Positions 7,911 to 17,671 are shown, counted from the stretch's first letter. The stretch: DNA of 64,000 nt from Pseudooceanicola spongiae (GCF_014899185.1 NZ_CP045201.1:1472501-1536500), one strand, 5' to 3'. Made by a program: numbers and translations. Notes: generated by a model not told the origin, from the letters alone.

Positions 7911-9395
7911 ATGAACGAGATCACGGCATTCAATCCGACAGGCGCAAGTGTCGAGATGCCCGACACCATGCCCCATTCCGTCGAGGCCGAGCAGCAGTTG
8001 CTGGGCGCGATCCTGACCAACAATGACGTCTATGACCGGATCGCCCAGATCATCGGCGCGCGGCATTTCTATGACCCCGTGCATGCGCGGATCTTTGAGA
8101 TTGCCGCTGCGCGCATCGCCAAGAACAACCTCGCCTCACCCGTGACGCTGAAGGCTTTCCTTGCGGACGACGAAGGGCTGAAGGAACTTGGCGGGCCGTC
8201 CTACCTTGCCAAGCTGGCCGGGGCGGCCGTGTCCTCGTTCGCTGTGCGTGACTATGCACAAATGATCTATGACCTGGCCGTGCGGCGAGAGCTGATCCGC
8301 CTGGGTCAGGATATCTCGGCCGCCGCGACCAAGGTCGACATCGACAACGACCCCAGCGAACAGATCGTTCAGGCGGAGCAGAAGCTCTACAAGCTGTCCG
8401 AACAGGGCCAGTCGGAAACCGGCTTTGTGTCGTTCCTCAAGGCCGTGACCGATGCCGTTCAGGTCGCCAATGCCGCCTATATGCGCGAAGGGGGTCTGGC
8501 CGGGATTTCGACCGGGCTGATCGATATGGACCGCAAGCTCGGTGGTTTGCATAAGTCCGACCTTCTGATCCTGGCGGGTCGTCCTTCGATGGGGAAAACC
8601 TCGCTGGCGACCAACCTCGCCTTCAACATTGCCAAGGCCTACAAGCGTGGCACCCTGCCCGATGGCAGCCAGGGCGCGGTCGAGGGCGGCGTCGTCGGCT
8701 TCTATTCGCTGGAGATGAGCGCCGAGCAGCTGGCCGCCCGGATCCTGTCCGAGGCATCTGAGGTCCCCTCCGAGCAGATCCGACGCGGCGATATGACCGA
8801 AGAGGAATTCCGCCGTTTCGTACAGGCCGCCAAGGATCTCGAATCCTGCCCGCTTTATATCGATGACACCGCCGCCATTCCGATTGCCCAGCTTGCGGCT
8901 CGGGCGCGGCGCCTGAAGCGGACGCATGGTCTCGATCTGCTGATCGTCGACTATCTGCAGCTGGTGCGCGGCACCGCCGAAAACCGGGTGCAGGAGATTG
9001 GCGAGATCTCGATGGGTCTGAAGGCCATCGCGAAAGATCTCAACATCCCGGTCATCGCCCTGTCGCAGCTGTCGCGCGGCGTGGAAAACCGCGAAGACAA
9101 GCGGCCTCAGCTGTCCGACCTCAGGGAATCAGGCTCGATCGAACAGGATGCCGACGTGGTGATGTTCGTGTTCCGCGAGGAATATTATGTCGAGCGCGAG
9201 AAGCCATCTGACGACCGACTGGACGAAATTGCCGCCTGGCAACAGCGGATGGAACGTCTGCATGGCAAGGCCGAGGTCATCATTGGCAAGCAACGTCACG
9301 GCCCCATCGGCTCGATCGAGCTGTCTTTCGAGGGCCGCTTTACCCGCTTCGGCAACCTCGTGAAGCCCTGGCAGCAGGACGCCGACGAATACTGA
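7911..9395 (+). CDS. dnaB: replicative DNA helicase
   Basis: A 494-residue hexameric helicase that unwinds DNA at the replication fork. The N-terminal helical domain (about residues 20-125, PHSVEAEQQLLGAIL) binds primase and the loader. A linker follows, then the RecA-like ATPase domain with Walker A GRPSMGKT at 223-230, Walker B in LLIVDYLQLV, and the LSQLSRGVE and RESGSIEQDAD signatures. Start supported by AGGGGAT upstream. No intein is present. Followed by an intrinsic terminator. Confidence 0.97.
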   Translation: MNEITAFNPTGASVEMPDTMPHSVEAEQQLLGAILTNNDVYDRIAQIIGARHFYDPVHARIFEIAAARIAKNNLASPVTLKAFLADDEGLKELGGPSYLAKLAGAAVSSFAVRDYAQMIYDLAVRRELIRLGQDISAAATKVDIDNDPSEQIVQAEQKLYKLSEQGQSETGFVSFLKAVTDAVQVANAAYMREGGLAGISTGLIDMDRKLGGLHKSDLLILAGRPSMGKTSLATNLAFNIAKAYKRGTLPDGSQGAVEGGVVGFYSLEMSAEQLAARILSEASEVPSEQIRRGDMTEEEFRRFVQAAKDLESCPLYIDDTAAIPIAQLAARARRLKRTHGLDLLIVDYLQLVRGTAENRVQEIGEISMGLKAIAKDLNIPVIALSQLSRGVENREDKRPQLSDLRESGSIEQDADVVMFVFREEYYVEREKPSDDRLDEIAAWQQRMERLHGKAEVIIGKQRHGPIGSIELSFEGRFTRFGNLVKPWQQDADEY

Positions 9396-9505
9396 CCCCG
9401 CCCCGCAGGCGTCGCCCGGTCGAGGCTGACGTCTGCGCCCGGCAAGCGGATGAACACGCTTGCTAAATTTGCCCTCTGGCGTCATTGCCAGTGCGCCGCA
9501 TGACA

Positions 9506-9526
9506 GGCCCCTGCGGGGGCCTTTTT
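9506..9526 (+). terminator. intrinsic terminator downstream of dnaB
   Basis: GGCCCC (9506-9511) pairs with GGGGCC (9516-9521) around a TGCG loop, followed by TTTTT (9522-9526). It sits about 110 bases after the dnaB stop codon. Confidence 0.8.
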
Positions 9527-9825
9527 GCGTTGTCAGCCCCTGCGGCCCCGGCCTTGCGAGGGGCCCATGAGGTAGCCTCAGCGCCCCTTGTAGACGCGAG
9601 CACTGTGCACCTGCAGCATAAAATCTTGCCAGAAGATTAATCAGCCGGTCGACGGCGCCTTCATGCCTTTTGCTGAGGAAACGCAGTTTTTCAGTTCCGG
9701 AAATCTGACGTTAACGCAAAACAGCTAACTCTTTAAGCAACTCATGCGGTGTTCGCCGCTCGCATTCGCTGCGTTGCAGCGAATGTATTGGACAGACTCG
9801 TGAAACCAACGGGACACTAGCTGAC
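9527..9825. other. intergenic region with two hairpins before the DUF1194 gene
   Basis: No gene is supported here. Two inverted repeats are visible. At 9559-9588, AGGGGC/GCCCCT encloses TGAGG/CCTCA. At 9763-9785 there is a perfect nine-base-pair stem, CATTCGCTG-CGTTG-CAGCGAATG, ending about 40 bases before the next start codon. The second could act in the leader RNA or as an operator. Base composition is lower in GC than the flanking genes. Confidence 0.5.
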
Positions 9826-10659
9826 ATGCGATATGTATTTATTCTCCTCCTCGCTCTTTTCCCGGCCCCTGGCTGGTCCGACGGCATGGATTTCACCTAT
9901 GATCCGACGCTGATCGAAGTTGACGTCGAACTGGCCCTCATGGTCGACGTATCGCGCTCAATGACCTCGCAGGAACTCGACATTCAGCGCCATGGCTATG
10001 CCTCTGCGCTGACCAGCGCCGCGGTGATGGATGTAATCACGCAAGGCTTTCTGGGGCGGATCGCGGTGACCTATGTCGAATGGGCCGGCCCCGGCAACCA
10101 CCGCATCGTGCTCGACTGGACGACCATCGGCACGATGGCCGAGGCTGAGGCGGTCTCGGCAACTCTCATGAACACCCAGCCTTTCGGGATGCAGCGCACG
10201 TCGATCTCCTCCGCGCTTGATTACGCGGCCGAGCTTATTCAGGGCAATAAATATCAGGGTCTGCGCCGCGTCATCGACGTCTCCGGGGATGGTCCGAACA
10301 ACTCCGGCGCCCCTGTAGAGGCTTCGCGCGACAGGGTTCTGGAGCAGGGGATCATCATCAACGGCCTGCCTCTGATGACGGAACAGGACGGCGCAGGGCA
10401 GTGGGCCGCCAGCGATCTCGATATCTACTACCGCGACTGCGTGATCGGCGGTCAGGGATCCTTCGTGGTCCCTGTGCGCAGCTGGGATGAGTTTGCCGGT
10501 GCCGTGCGGCAGAAAATCCTGATGGAGATCGCCTCTGCCACGCCGCAGATCCAGCATGCCCAGATGATCGTTCCAGTCGCAGGCACCGCCCCCGGCACCT
10601 TCGATTGCATGACCGGCGAAAAGACATGGGACCGCTTTCGCCAGAACTGGGAGCCGTGA
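9826..10659 (+). CDS. DUF1194 domain protein, secreted VWA-like
   Basis: A 277-residue protein with a signal peptide (residues 1-18, cleavage near PGWS-DG). The mature part matches the DUF1194 family. It has a von Willebrand A-like fold with a metal-site motif DVSRS (D41, S43, S45) and the sequence VIDVSGDGPNNSG further on. Members are periplasmic or exported proteins of unknown function, frequent in Rhodobacteraceae. It lies alone between dnaB and alr, with about 150 bases on its 3' side and a hairpin on its 5' side, so it is probably transcribed on its own. Confidence 0.8.
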   Translation: MRYVFILLLALFPAPGWSDGMDFTYDPTLIEVDVELALMVDVSRSMTSQELDIQRHGYASALTSAAVMDVITQGFLGRIAVTYVEWAGPGNHRIVLDWTTIGTMAEAEAVSATLMNTQPFGMQRTSISSALDYAAELIQGNKYQGLRRVIDVSGDGPNNSGAPVEASRDRVLEQGIIINGLPLMTEQDGAGQWAASDLDIYYRDCVIGGQGSFVVPVRSWDEFAGAVRQKILMEIASATPQIQHAQMIVPVAGTAPGTFDCMTGEKTWDRFRQNWEP

Positions 10660-10813
10660 GGGCGCCGCGTCACCGCCCTTTCCCCGGCTAAGCCCACTCA
10701 AATCCGTCAATACCCCCCGGATTCCCCCCTCTATCAGCGGGTCACCGCGCCAATAGCGACCCGGCACAGATATTCCCCTTGCACAGGCGCGTCCGGGCCA
10801 GCAAAAAGCGGCC

Positions 10814-11857
10814 ATGAGCACCGCACGCCTTACAATTGACCTCGACGCGCTGACTTCCAATTGGCGCATGTTGGATTCCGCCTCCTCCGAAACCGTGGAA
10901 ACGGGTGCGGTGGTCAAGGCCAACGGCTATGGATTGGGGGTCGAACGTGTCGGTAAGGCGCTTGCCGCCGCCGGCGCACGCCGCTTTTTCGTCGCCGTCC
11001 CGGAAGAGGGTCTGGCGCTGCGCCGCGCGCTTGGCCCTGCCCCCGAGATCAACGTCTTCGCCGGCCACATGCCCGGTGACACCGATCTGATCGCTCAGGC
11101 CGGTCTGACGCCGATGCTGAACTCCATCGACCAGCTGCTGCGCCATGTCGAAGCGCTGCCGGGCCATGCCTTCGGTGTCCAGCTTGATTCGGGGATGAAC
11201 CGCCTCGGGATGGAGCCCGGTGAATGGGACGCCCTGCGCGACATCGCTCTGGCCCAGAACCCCACGCTGATCATGTCCCACCTCGCCTGCGCGGACGAGC
11301 CGGGGCACCCGATGAATGCCCACCAGCTGGCGATGTTCCGCGAGATGACCCAAGGCCTCGGCGTGCCCTGCTCGCTCTCTGCGACAGGCGGCATCCTGCT
11401 TGGACCTGAATATCATTGCGACGTGACCCGCCCCGGCATCGGACTTTATGGCGGCTTTCCGTTTGAGGAGGCGACGCCTGTCGTGCACCTCGACCTGCCG
11501 ATCATCCAGACCCGCGACGTGATCCCCGGCGAGACCGTCGGCTATGGCAACACCTGGGTCGCGCAACGCCCCAGCGTGATTGCCACTGTCGCGGCGGGCT
11601 ACGCCGATGGCATCCACCGCGCCATGGCCCCGAACACCTATCTTTATGCGGGCAACGTCGCCTGCCCCGTGGTCGGACGTATCTCGATGGATCTGATCAC
11701 CGTCGACATCACCGACCTCGCGGAAGAGGTCCCTGAGACCCTCAGCCTGCTGAACGAAGTGCAGACCGTGGACGTGCTGGCCGATAACGCGGGCACCATT
11801 GGCTACGAGATCCTGACCGCGCTCGGCAATCGCTACAAACGGAGCTATGTCGAATAG
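10814..11857 (+). CDS. alr: alanine racemase
   Basis: A 347-residue PLP enzyme that makes D-alanine for peptidoglycan. The PLP-binding lysine is K35 in [10 protein letters not shown]. The second catalytic residue is the tyrosine of ETVGYGNTW. The fold type III barrel and C-terminal beta domain both appear complete, although at 347 residues it is slightly shorter than the E. coli enzymes. Its TAG stop is followed directly by the ATG of the mlaE-like gene, so it heads a four-gene operon concerned with the cell envelope. Confidence 0.95.
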   Translation: MSTARLTIDLDALTSNWRMLDSASSETVETGAVVKANGYGLGVERVGKALAAAGARRFFVAVPEEGLALRRALGPAPEINVFAGHMPGDTDLIAQAGLTPMLNSIDQLLRHVEALPGHAFGVQLDSGMNRLGMEPGEWDALRDIALAQNPTLIMSHLACADEPGHPMNAHQLAMFREMTQGLGVPCSLSATGGILLGPEYHCDVTRPGIGLYGGFPFEEATPVVHLDLPIIQTRDVIPGETVGYGNTWVAQRPSVIATVAAGYADGIHRAMAPNTYLYAGNVACPVVGRISMDLITVDITDLAEEVPETLSLLNEVQTVDVLADNAGTIGYEILTALGNRYKRSYVE

Positions 11858-12643
11858 ATGGCCTTGCTCCTGCGCCTCCTCGCCCGCATAGGGCGCACCT
11901 TTCTTGGCTTTCTGGCGATGTTCGGCCGCCTGTTCATCTATTTCGCACAGACCCTCTCGCATATCGTGCGGCCCCCGTTTTATGGGCGGGAGTTCGCGCT
12001 GGCGCTGGTCAACATCGGCTGGCTGTCGCTGCCGGTCGTCGGGCTGACCGCGATCTTCACCGGCGGTGCACTGGCCTTGCAGATCTATGCGGGTGGCTCG
12101 CGCTTTGATGTCGAATCCGTCGTGCCGCAGATCGTCGCCATCGGCATCGTGCGCGAACTTGGCCCCGTCATGGTCGGCCTGATGATCGCAGCGCGCGTCA
12201 CCTCCTCCATTGCTGCGGAAATCGCGACGATGAAGGTGACCGAGCAGATCGACGCCCTGATCACCCTGTCGACGAATCCGATGAAATACCTCACCGTGCC
12301 GCGCGTTCTGGCGGCGCTGATCACGGTTCCGATCCTTGTCGGCATTGGCGACATCGTCGGCGTGATGGGTGGCTATCTCGTGTCGACCTATTCCCTCGGG
12401 TTCAACCACGCCGCCTATATCCAGAACACCGTCAGCTTTCTGGAGCCGCTGGACGTGATCTCCTCGCTGGTCAAGGGCGCGGCCTTTGGTGTCATCGCGG
12501 CCCTGCTGGGCTGCTACTTCGGGATGAACTCGGGGCGCGGCGCGCAAGGTGTTGGCAGTGCAACGAAATCCTCGGTCGAGGCCGCTGCGATCCTGATCCT
12601 GGCCTGCAATTTCCTGCTCACGGGGGTGTTCTTCTCGCTATGA
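11858..12643 (+). CDS. mlaE: MlaE-family lipid ABC transporter permease
   Basis: A 261-residue inner-membrane permease of the MlaE/YrbE family, which moves phospholipids between the two membranes. The N-terminal amphipathic segment is followed by about five hydrophobic helices. Conserved stretches include REFALALVNIGW, IVRELGPVMVGLMIAAR and EIATMKVTEQIDAL. It starts on the base after the alr stop and overlaps the ATPase gene by four bases (ATGA). The usual substrate-binding MCE subunit MlaD is not found next to it. The symbol denotes family, not proven function. Confidence 0.88.
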   Translation: MALLLRLLARIGRTFLGFLAMFGRLFIYFAQTLSHIVRPPFYGREFALALVNIGWLSLPVVGLTAIFTGGALALQIYAGGSRFDVESVVPQIVAIGIVRELGPVMVGLMIAARVTSSIAAEIATMKVTEQIDALITLSTNPMKYLTVPRVLAALITVPILVGIGDIVGVMGGYLVSTYSLGFNHAAYIQNTVSFLEPLDVISSLVKGAAFGVIAALLGCYFGMNSGRGAQGVGSATKSSVEAAAILILACNFLLTGVFFSL

Positions 12644-13386
12644 TCCGCATGGAACAGGTCAAGAAGACCTTCGGCAGCAACGCGGTCCTGCGCGGCGTCG
12701 ATCTGCATATCCCCAAGGGCACGTCCACCGTGATCATCGGCGGCTCGGGCACCGGCAAATCGGTGCTGCTGAAGTGCATCCTCGGGCTGGTCAAAGCTGA
12801 CTCCGGCACCATCCTCGTCGATGGCAAGGATGCCACCAAGGGCGACCGCGATGCCTTTCTGGCGCGCTTCGGGATGCTGTTTCAGGGGGCTGCGCTGTTC
12901 GACAGCCTGCCCGTCTGGCAGAACGTCGCCTTCCGCCTGATGCGCGGCAGTCTCAAGCGCCCCCGCGCCGAGGCCCGCGAGATCGCGATCGAAAAGCTGC
13001 GCCGCGTCGGCCTGAAGCCCGATGTGGCCGACCGTCTGCCGGCTGAGCTGTCGGGCGGCATGCAAAAGCGCGTCGGCCTCGCCCGCGCCATCGCCGCTGA
13101 CCCCGAGATCATCTTTTTCGACGAACCCACCACTGGTCTCGACCCGATCATGGCCGGCGTCATCAACGACCTGATCCGCGAGATCGTGGTCGAGATGGGC
13201 GCCACCGCCATGACCATCACGCACGACATGTCTTCGGTCCGTGCCATTGCCGATGACATCGCCATGCTGCACGACGGCGTCATCCAGTGGACCGGGCCGG
13301 TGTCGCAGATGGATAGCTCGGGCGATCCCTACGTCGATCAGTTCATCCATGGCCGCGCCACGGGGCCCATCGAAGCCGTGCGCTGA
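12640..13386 (+). CDS. mlaF: MlaF-family ABC transporter ATPase
   Basis: A 248-residue ATPase that energises the MlaE permease. Walker A is GGSGTGKS (residues 34-41), the signature is LSGGMQKR (137-144), Walker B is IIFFDEPT (157-164), followed by the H-loop in TITHDMSS. The closest family is MlaF/TtgA-like lipid ABC ATPases. It is translationally coupled to mlaE upstream (ATGA) and to the PqiA-like gene downstream (one-base overlap, TGATG). Confidence 0.92.
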   Translation: MIRMEQVKKTFGSNAVLRGVDLHIPKGTSTVIIGGSGTGKSVLLKCILGLVKADSGTILVDGKDATKGDRDAFLARFGMLFQGAALFDSLPVWQNVAFRLMRGSLKRPRAEAREIAIEKLRRVGLKPDVADRLPAELSGGMQKRVGLARAIAADPEIIFFDEPTTGLDPIMAGVINDLIREIVVEMGATAMTITHDMSSVRAIADDIAMLHDGVIQWTGPVSQMDSSGDPYVDQFIHGRATGPIEAVR

Positions 13387-13820
13387 TGCGCCGGGCGCTG
13401 TTCATCGCCAACCTCGCCCTGCTGATCCTGTTCCCAATGTCCTGGGCCGCCCCCCTCGCACGCGCCGGGGTGCTGCCGTTCTTCGGCCTGTCCGAGATTT
13501 CGGTGCTCTCAGGCATCCGCTCGCTCTGGTCCAGCGACCCTTTGCTGGCGGGCGTCGTGGCGCTGTTTGCCCTGGTCGCGCCGCTGGCCAAGACCCTCAC
13601 CCTCGCCGCAGTCCTGTCACACAAGGCCCATCCGCGCTGGCTGCGCCTGACCGGCTTTCTCGGCCGCCTCGCCATGGCGGATGTCTTCCTGATCGCGCTC
13701 TATATCGTGTTGTCCAAGGGCATCGGCATCGGCCGGGTGGAAACCGCGTGGGGCCTCTATCTGTTTACCACCTGCGTGCTGGCCTCTCTCGCCATTTCGG
13801 CACTGGCCAAGCGTCGATAA
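13386..13820 (+). CDS. PqiA-like integral membrane protein
   Basis: A 144-residue membrane protein with four hydrophobic helices. It resembles one half of paraquat-inducible protein A (PqiA), with a loop of PLLAGVVALFALVAPLAKTL type. PqiA-like proteins accompany MCE lipid-transfer systems. Overlap with mlaF by one base places it in the same operon, suggesting it is a membrane partner of this transporter, perhaps in place of a typical MlaD/MlaB set. That role is inferred from context. Confidence 0.7.
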   Translation: MRRALFIANLALLILFPMSWAAPLARAGVLPFFGLSEISVLSGIRSLWSSDPLLAGVVALFALVAPLAKTLTLAAVLSHKAHPRWLRLTGFLGRLAMADVFLIALYIVLSKGIGIGRVETAWGLYLFTTCVLASLAISALAKRR

Positions 13821-13912
13821 AGACAGGTTTTCGCGCCGCACAGGCAGTCTTTCGCTCGGCCAGCGTCAGAATGCTTTTGACCCCCCCGCGCGCCTCGGGC
13901 ACAAGCCCCCTC

Positions 13913-15280
13913 ATGGCAAAACCCATCACCACATTTTCCTGCAACGAATGCGGCGCGATCACCTCCAAGTGGTCAGGGCGGTGCGAAGCCTGTGGGGCTT
14001 GGAATTCGATCACCGAGGACGTGCCCCTCTCGACCGGCCCCAAGGGCAAATCGCTGGGCTCGATGCGCGGCAAGCGCGTCGCCCTGTCGGATCTGTCGGA
14101 TGCGGAAACGCCCCCGCCGCGCACCGCCTCGGGCATGGACGAGCTGGACCGTGTGCTGGGCGGTGGCCTCGTGCCCGCCTCGGCGATCCTTGTCGGCGGC
14201 GATCCCGGCATCGGCAAATCCACCCTGCTGCTGCAGGCCGCCGCCGCCTTCGCGGGCAAGGGCCTCAAGACCTTCTACATCTCGGGCGAGGAAGCCTCGG
14301 CCCAGGTGCGTATGCGCGCCGCCCGCCTCGGATTGCAGGACGCCAGCGTCAAGCTCGGCGCCGACACCTCCCTGCGCAACATCCTGACCACGCTGGATGA
14401 AGAGCGTCCCGACCTCGTCATTATCGACTCGATCCAGACGATGTGGAGCGATACCGTCGACAGCGCCCCCGGCTCGGTCTCTCAGGTGCGCGCCGCCTGC
14501 CATGAACTCACGACATTCGCCAAGACCCGCGGTGCGTCGGTGGTGCTGGTCGGCCACGTCACCAAGGAAGGCCAGATCGCCGGCCCCCGCGTCGTCGAGC
14601 ACATGGTCGACACGGTGCTCTATTTCGAGGGCGAGCGTGGCCACCAGTTCCGTATCCTGCGCGCCGTGAAAAACCGCTTCGGCCCCGCGGACGAGATCGG
14701 CGTGTTCGAGATGACAGGCGCCGGGCTGGCGCAGGTCTCCAACCCCTCGGCGCTGTTTTTGTCCGAACGCGGCACCCCCTCTCCCGGCTCGGTCGTCTTT
14801 GCCGGGATCGAGGGCACCCGTCCGGTTCTGGTCGAGGTGCAGGCGCTGGTCGCCCCCACCCCACACTCACAGGCCCGCCGCTCGGTTGTCGGCTGGGATG
14901 GCAGCCGCCTCGCGATGATCCTCGCGGTGCTCGAGTCGCGCTGCGGCATCCCTTTCGCGGGGATGGATGTCTACCTCAACGTGGCCGGCGGCATGAAGAT
15001 CAGCGAACCGGCAGCAGACCTCGCGGTCGCGGCGGCACTGCTCTCGGCACGCGAAGACATCGCTTTGCCCTCAGATACAGTGGTTTTCGGAGAGATTTCC
15101 CTGTCTGGCGCCCTGCGCCCCGTCGGTCAGACGGAAAACAGGTTGAAAGAAGCACAGAAACTTGGTTTTTCATCGGCAATCGCCCCCGAAGGGGGCAAGC
15201 CGGGAAGTAGCGAGGGGCTGAAACTGACCCGCATGGCGGATCTGACCAGCTTCGTAGGCGAGATTTTCGGCGCCGGATAG
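13913..15280 (+). CDS. radA: DNA repair protein RadA
   Basis: A 455-residue RecA-like protein that helps branch migration in recombination. The N-terminal zinc finger has C10, C13, C24 and C27 (CNECG and CEACG). Walker A is GGDPGIGKST at about 95-104. The RadA-specific KNRFGPADEIG motif follows in the middle. The C-terminal third is the Lon-like domain (MDVYLNVAGGMKISEPAADLA). The open frame extends upstream across mlaF and pqiA-like sequence; I take the ATG of MAKPITTFSC, which fits the family length. Confidence 0.96.
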   Translation: MAKPITTFSCNECGAITSKWSGRCEACGAWNSITEDVPLSTGPKGKSLGSMRGKRVALSDLSDAETPPPRTASGMDELDRVLGGGLVPASAILVGGDPGIGKSTLLLQAAAAFAGKGLKTFYISGEEASAQVRMRAARLGLQDASVKLGADTSLRNILTTLDEERPDLVIIDSIQTMWSDTVDSAPGSVSQVRAACHELTTFAKTRGASVVLVGHVTKEGQIAGPRVVEHMVDTVLYFEGERGHQFRILRAVKNRFGPADEIGVFEMTGAGLAQVSNPSALFLSERGTPSPGSVVFAGIEGTRPVLVEVQALVAPTPHSQARRSVVGWDGSRLAMILAVLESRCGIPFAGMDVYLNVAGGMKISEPAADLAVAAALLSAREDIALPSDTVVFGEISLSGALRPVGQTENRLKEAQKLGFSSAIAPEGGKPGSSEGLKLTRMADLTSFVGEIFGAG

Positions 15281-15310
15281 GGCGCCACATTAAACGGGAT
15301 ACGGACTTTA

Positions 15311-15877
15311 ATGGACGGTTTTACACTCATCGACGGCATCGTGGCCGTGGTCATCCTGCTGTCGGCACTGCTGGCCTATTCACGGGGCTTCGTGCGCGAA
15401 GGGCTGGCCATCATCGGCTGGATCCTCGCCGCCGTTCTGGCCTTTGTCTTTGCCCCGCAGATCCAGCCTCTGGTCAAGGAAATCCCGATGATCGGCGATT
15501 TCATCTCCGACAGCTGCGAACTGTCGATCATCACCGCCTTCGGTGTGCTCTTCGCCGTTGTGCTGGCCATTGCCTCGCTGTTCACGCCGCTGTTCTCTTC
15601 GGTCGTGCAGCGCTCGGTCATCGGCGGCATTGATCAAGCGGCGGGCTTTCTGTTCGGCATCGCGCGCGGCATCTTCCTCGTGGCGCTGGCGTTCTTCGTC
15701 TATCAGACGGTGCTGACCGCGCAGGACGTGCCGATGGTCGACAACTCCCGCTCTGCCGTGGTCTTCGCCAAGCTCACCGGCAAGATCGAAGACGAAGATC
15801 CCGCCCGCGCCCTCGGCTGGATCACCAGCCAGTACGAAGAGCTGACCAGCTTCTGCGTTGCCCCGGCTGCGCAATAA
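15311..15877 (+). CDS. CvpA-family membrane protein
   Basis: A 188-residue inner-membrane protein with four predicted helices and the N-terminal pattern DGIVAVVILLSALLAYSRGF, then GWILAAVLAF, typical of CvpA (colicin V production) proteins. The family is involved in envelope homeostasis, and the gene usually lies just before purF, as here. The C-terminus is charged and ends with a short Ala-rich tail. Confidence 0.85.
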   Translation: MDGFTLIDGIVAVVILLSALLAYSRGFVREGLAIIGWILAAVLAFVFAPQIQPLVKEIPMIGDFISDSCELSIITAFGVLFAVVLAIASLFTPLFSSVVQRSVIGGIDQAAGFLFGIARGIFLVALAFFVYQTVLTAQDVPMVDNSRSAVVFAKLTGKIEDEDPARALGWITSQYEELTSFCVAPAAQ

Positions 15878-16061
15878 GCTCTGACACCCTGACGCCGGTG
15901 CGCATCAGCGCCCGGCGACGCGGCCTCATCAGGCCCCGGCCTGCCAGATTATCGGGCGTCCGCAAGTGCGACCCCCCGCACATGTCACGTTCCTGATACG
16001 CACAGACCAGAGTCATGATCCTTTCGTGACACTCCTGTTCAAGGCGCGTATGAGGTGGCCA

Positions 16062-17645
16062 ATGGACGTGACCGGATTCGGAGCATCTCCCTTGCCCACA
16101 TCGAAATACGCTACCCAGGCCAAAATTCCTGCACCGGCTGACCAACATCAGCCGCAATGCGCTGTCAAAACTCTGGAAGAGGCCCCCAGATTTTACGCGC
16201 ACCCCTTCGACGATGATAAGCTGAAAGAGGAATGCGGCATTTTCGGCGTCATCGGCGTGACCGATGCCTCGAACTTCGTGGCCCTCGGCCTTCATGCCCT
16301 GCAGCACCGCGGGCAAGAGGCAGGTGGCATCGTCTGCCATGATCCAGAGCTCGGCTTCAACTCGGCCCGTCGCTTTGGCTATGTGCGTGACAACTTCACT
16401 TCTGCGGATATCATGGAAACGCTGCCCGGCCCTCTTGCGATCGGCCATGTGCGCTATTCCACGGCGGGCTCCAAGGCCGCTGTCATCCGTGACGTGCAAC
16501 CGTTCTTTGGCGAATTTTCCATGGGCGGGGCGGCGATTGCCCACAACGGCAATATCACCAACGCCCTCGCCCTGCGCAAGGAACTGATCGAGCGCGGCTC
16601 GATCTTCCAAAGCTCCTCTGACAGCGAATGCATCATCCACCTGATGGCGCGATCCCTGCAAAAAGACATCCCCGACCGCATGGAAGACGCCCTGCGCCGG
16701 GTGGAGGGTGCCTTCTCCGTCGTCGCCATGACCCGCACCAAGCTGATCGGTGTGCGCGACCCGCTGGGCGTGCGTCCGCTGGTCATCGGCAAGGTCGCTG
16801 ACGGCTGGGTGCTGAGTTCGGAAACCTGCGCCCTCGACATCATCGGTGCCGAGTTCGTGCGGGAGGTCGAGCCGGGCGAGATGGTCGTCATCTCGGCCGC
16901 AAAGGGCGTTGAATCGCGCCGTCCCTTCCGCCCGCAGCCCTCGAAGTTCTGCATCTTCGAACATGTCTACTTCTCGCGGCCCGACAGCATCATCGGCGGC
17001 CAGTCCGTCTATGAAACCCGTCGCCGTATCGGTGTCGAGCTGGCCCGCGAAGCCCCCGTGGACGCTGATCTGGTCTGCCCCGTGCCCGATTCCGGCACCC
17101 CCGCCGCGATCGGTTACAGTCAGGAAAGCGGCATCCCCTACGCCATGGGGATCATCCGCAACCAGTACATGGGCCGCACCTTCATCGAGCCGACCGAGCA
17201 GATCCGCAACATGGGTGTGCGCCTCAAGCTCAACGTCAACCGTGCGCTGATCAAGGGCAAACGGGTCATTCTGGTCGACGACTCGGTCGTGCGCGGCACC
17301 ACATCGCGCAAGATCAAGGAGATGATCCTGGATGCCGGCGCCGCCGAGGTGCACTTCCGCATCGCCTCGCCGCCGACGGCCTGGCCCTGTTTCTACGGTG
17401 TCGACACCCCGCAGCGCGAAAAGCTGCTGGCCGCCACGATGTCCGAGGACGAAATGCGCGAGCATCTCAACGTCGACTCGCTGCGCTTCATCTCGCTCGA
17501 TGGTCTCTACCGCGCTGCGGGCGAACCTGAGGGCCGCAACAACGCCTGCCCGCAGTACTGCGACGCCTGCTTCAGCGGGGAATACCCGGTCGAGCCGTCC
17601 GACATGGTCGCCAAGGGATTTCAGCTCAAGACCGCCGCTGAATAG
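16062..17645 (+). CDS. purF: amidophosphoribosyltransferase
   Basis: A 527-residue enzyme for the first committed step of purine synthesis (PRPP plus glutamine to phosphoribosylamine). The N-terminal glutaminase uses the cysteine of EECGIFGV (C58 from this start), normally exposed by removal of a propeptide. The PRPP motif is VILVDDSVVRGTT. Cysteines in FCIFEH, WPCFYG and YCDACF match the iron-sulfur ligands of the Bacillus-type enzyme. The start is uncertain: 16062 has GAGGTGG upstream, but gives an unusually long propeptide of 57 residues. ATG 16050 and a TTG inside the leader are alternatives. Followed by a terminator. Confidence 0.95.
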   Translation: MDVTGFGASPLPTSKYATQAKIPAPADQHQPQCAVKTLEEAPRFYAHPFDDDKLKEECGIFGVIGVTDASNFVALGLHALQHRGQEAGGIVCHDPELGFNSARRFGYVRDNFTSADIMETLPGPLAIGHVRYSTAGSKAAVIRDVQPFFGEFSMGGAAIAHNGNITNALALRKELIERGSIFQSSSDSECIIHLMARSLQKDIPDRMEDALRRVEGAFSVVAMTRTKLIGVRDPLGVRPLVIGKVADGWVLSSETCALDIIGAEFVREVEPGEMVVISAAKGVESRRPFRPQPSKFCIFEHVYFSRPDSIIGGQSVYETRRRIGVELAREAPVDADLVCPVPDSGTPAAIGYSQESGIPYAMGIIRNQYMGRTFIEPTEQIRNMGVRLKLNVNRALIKGKRVILVDDSVVRGTTSRKIKEMILDAGAAEVHFRIASPPTAWPCFYGVDTPQREKLLAATMSEDEMREHLNVDSLRFISLDGLYRAAGEPEGRNNACPQYCDACFSGEYPVEPSDMVAKGFQLKTAAE

Positions 17646-17671
17646 ACCCGGCGCCAGATCGACCTAAGTCA

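Noticed and set aside
9450..9503. 17-codon frame (starting MNTLAKFALW) ending just before the dnaB terminator
   Set aside because: No ribosome binding site and no homologue known to me; too short to support.
13241..13912. Upstream extension of the radA frame
   Set aside because: Overlaps mlaF and pqiA-like in another frame; zinc finger must start near MAKPITTFSC.
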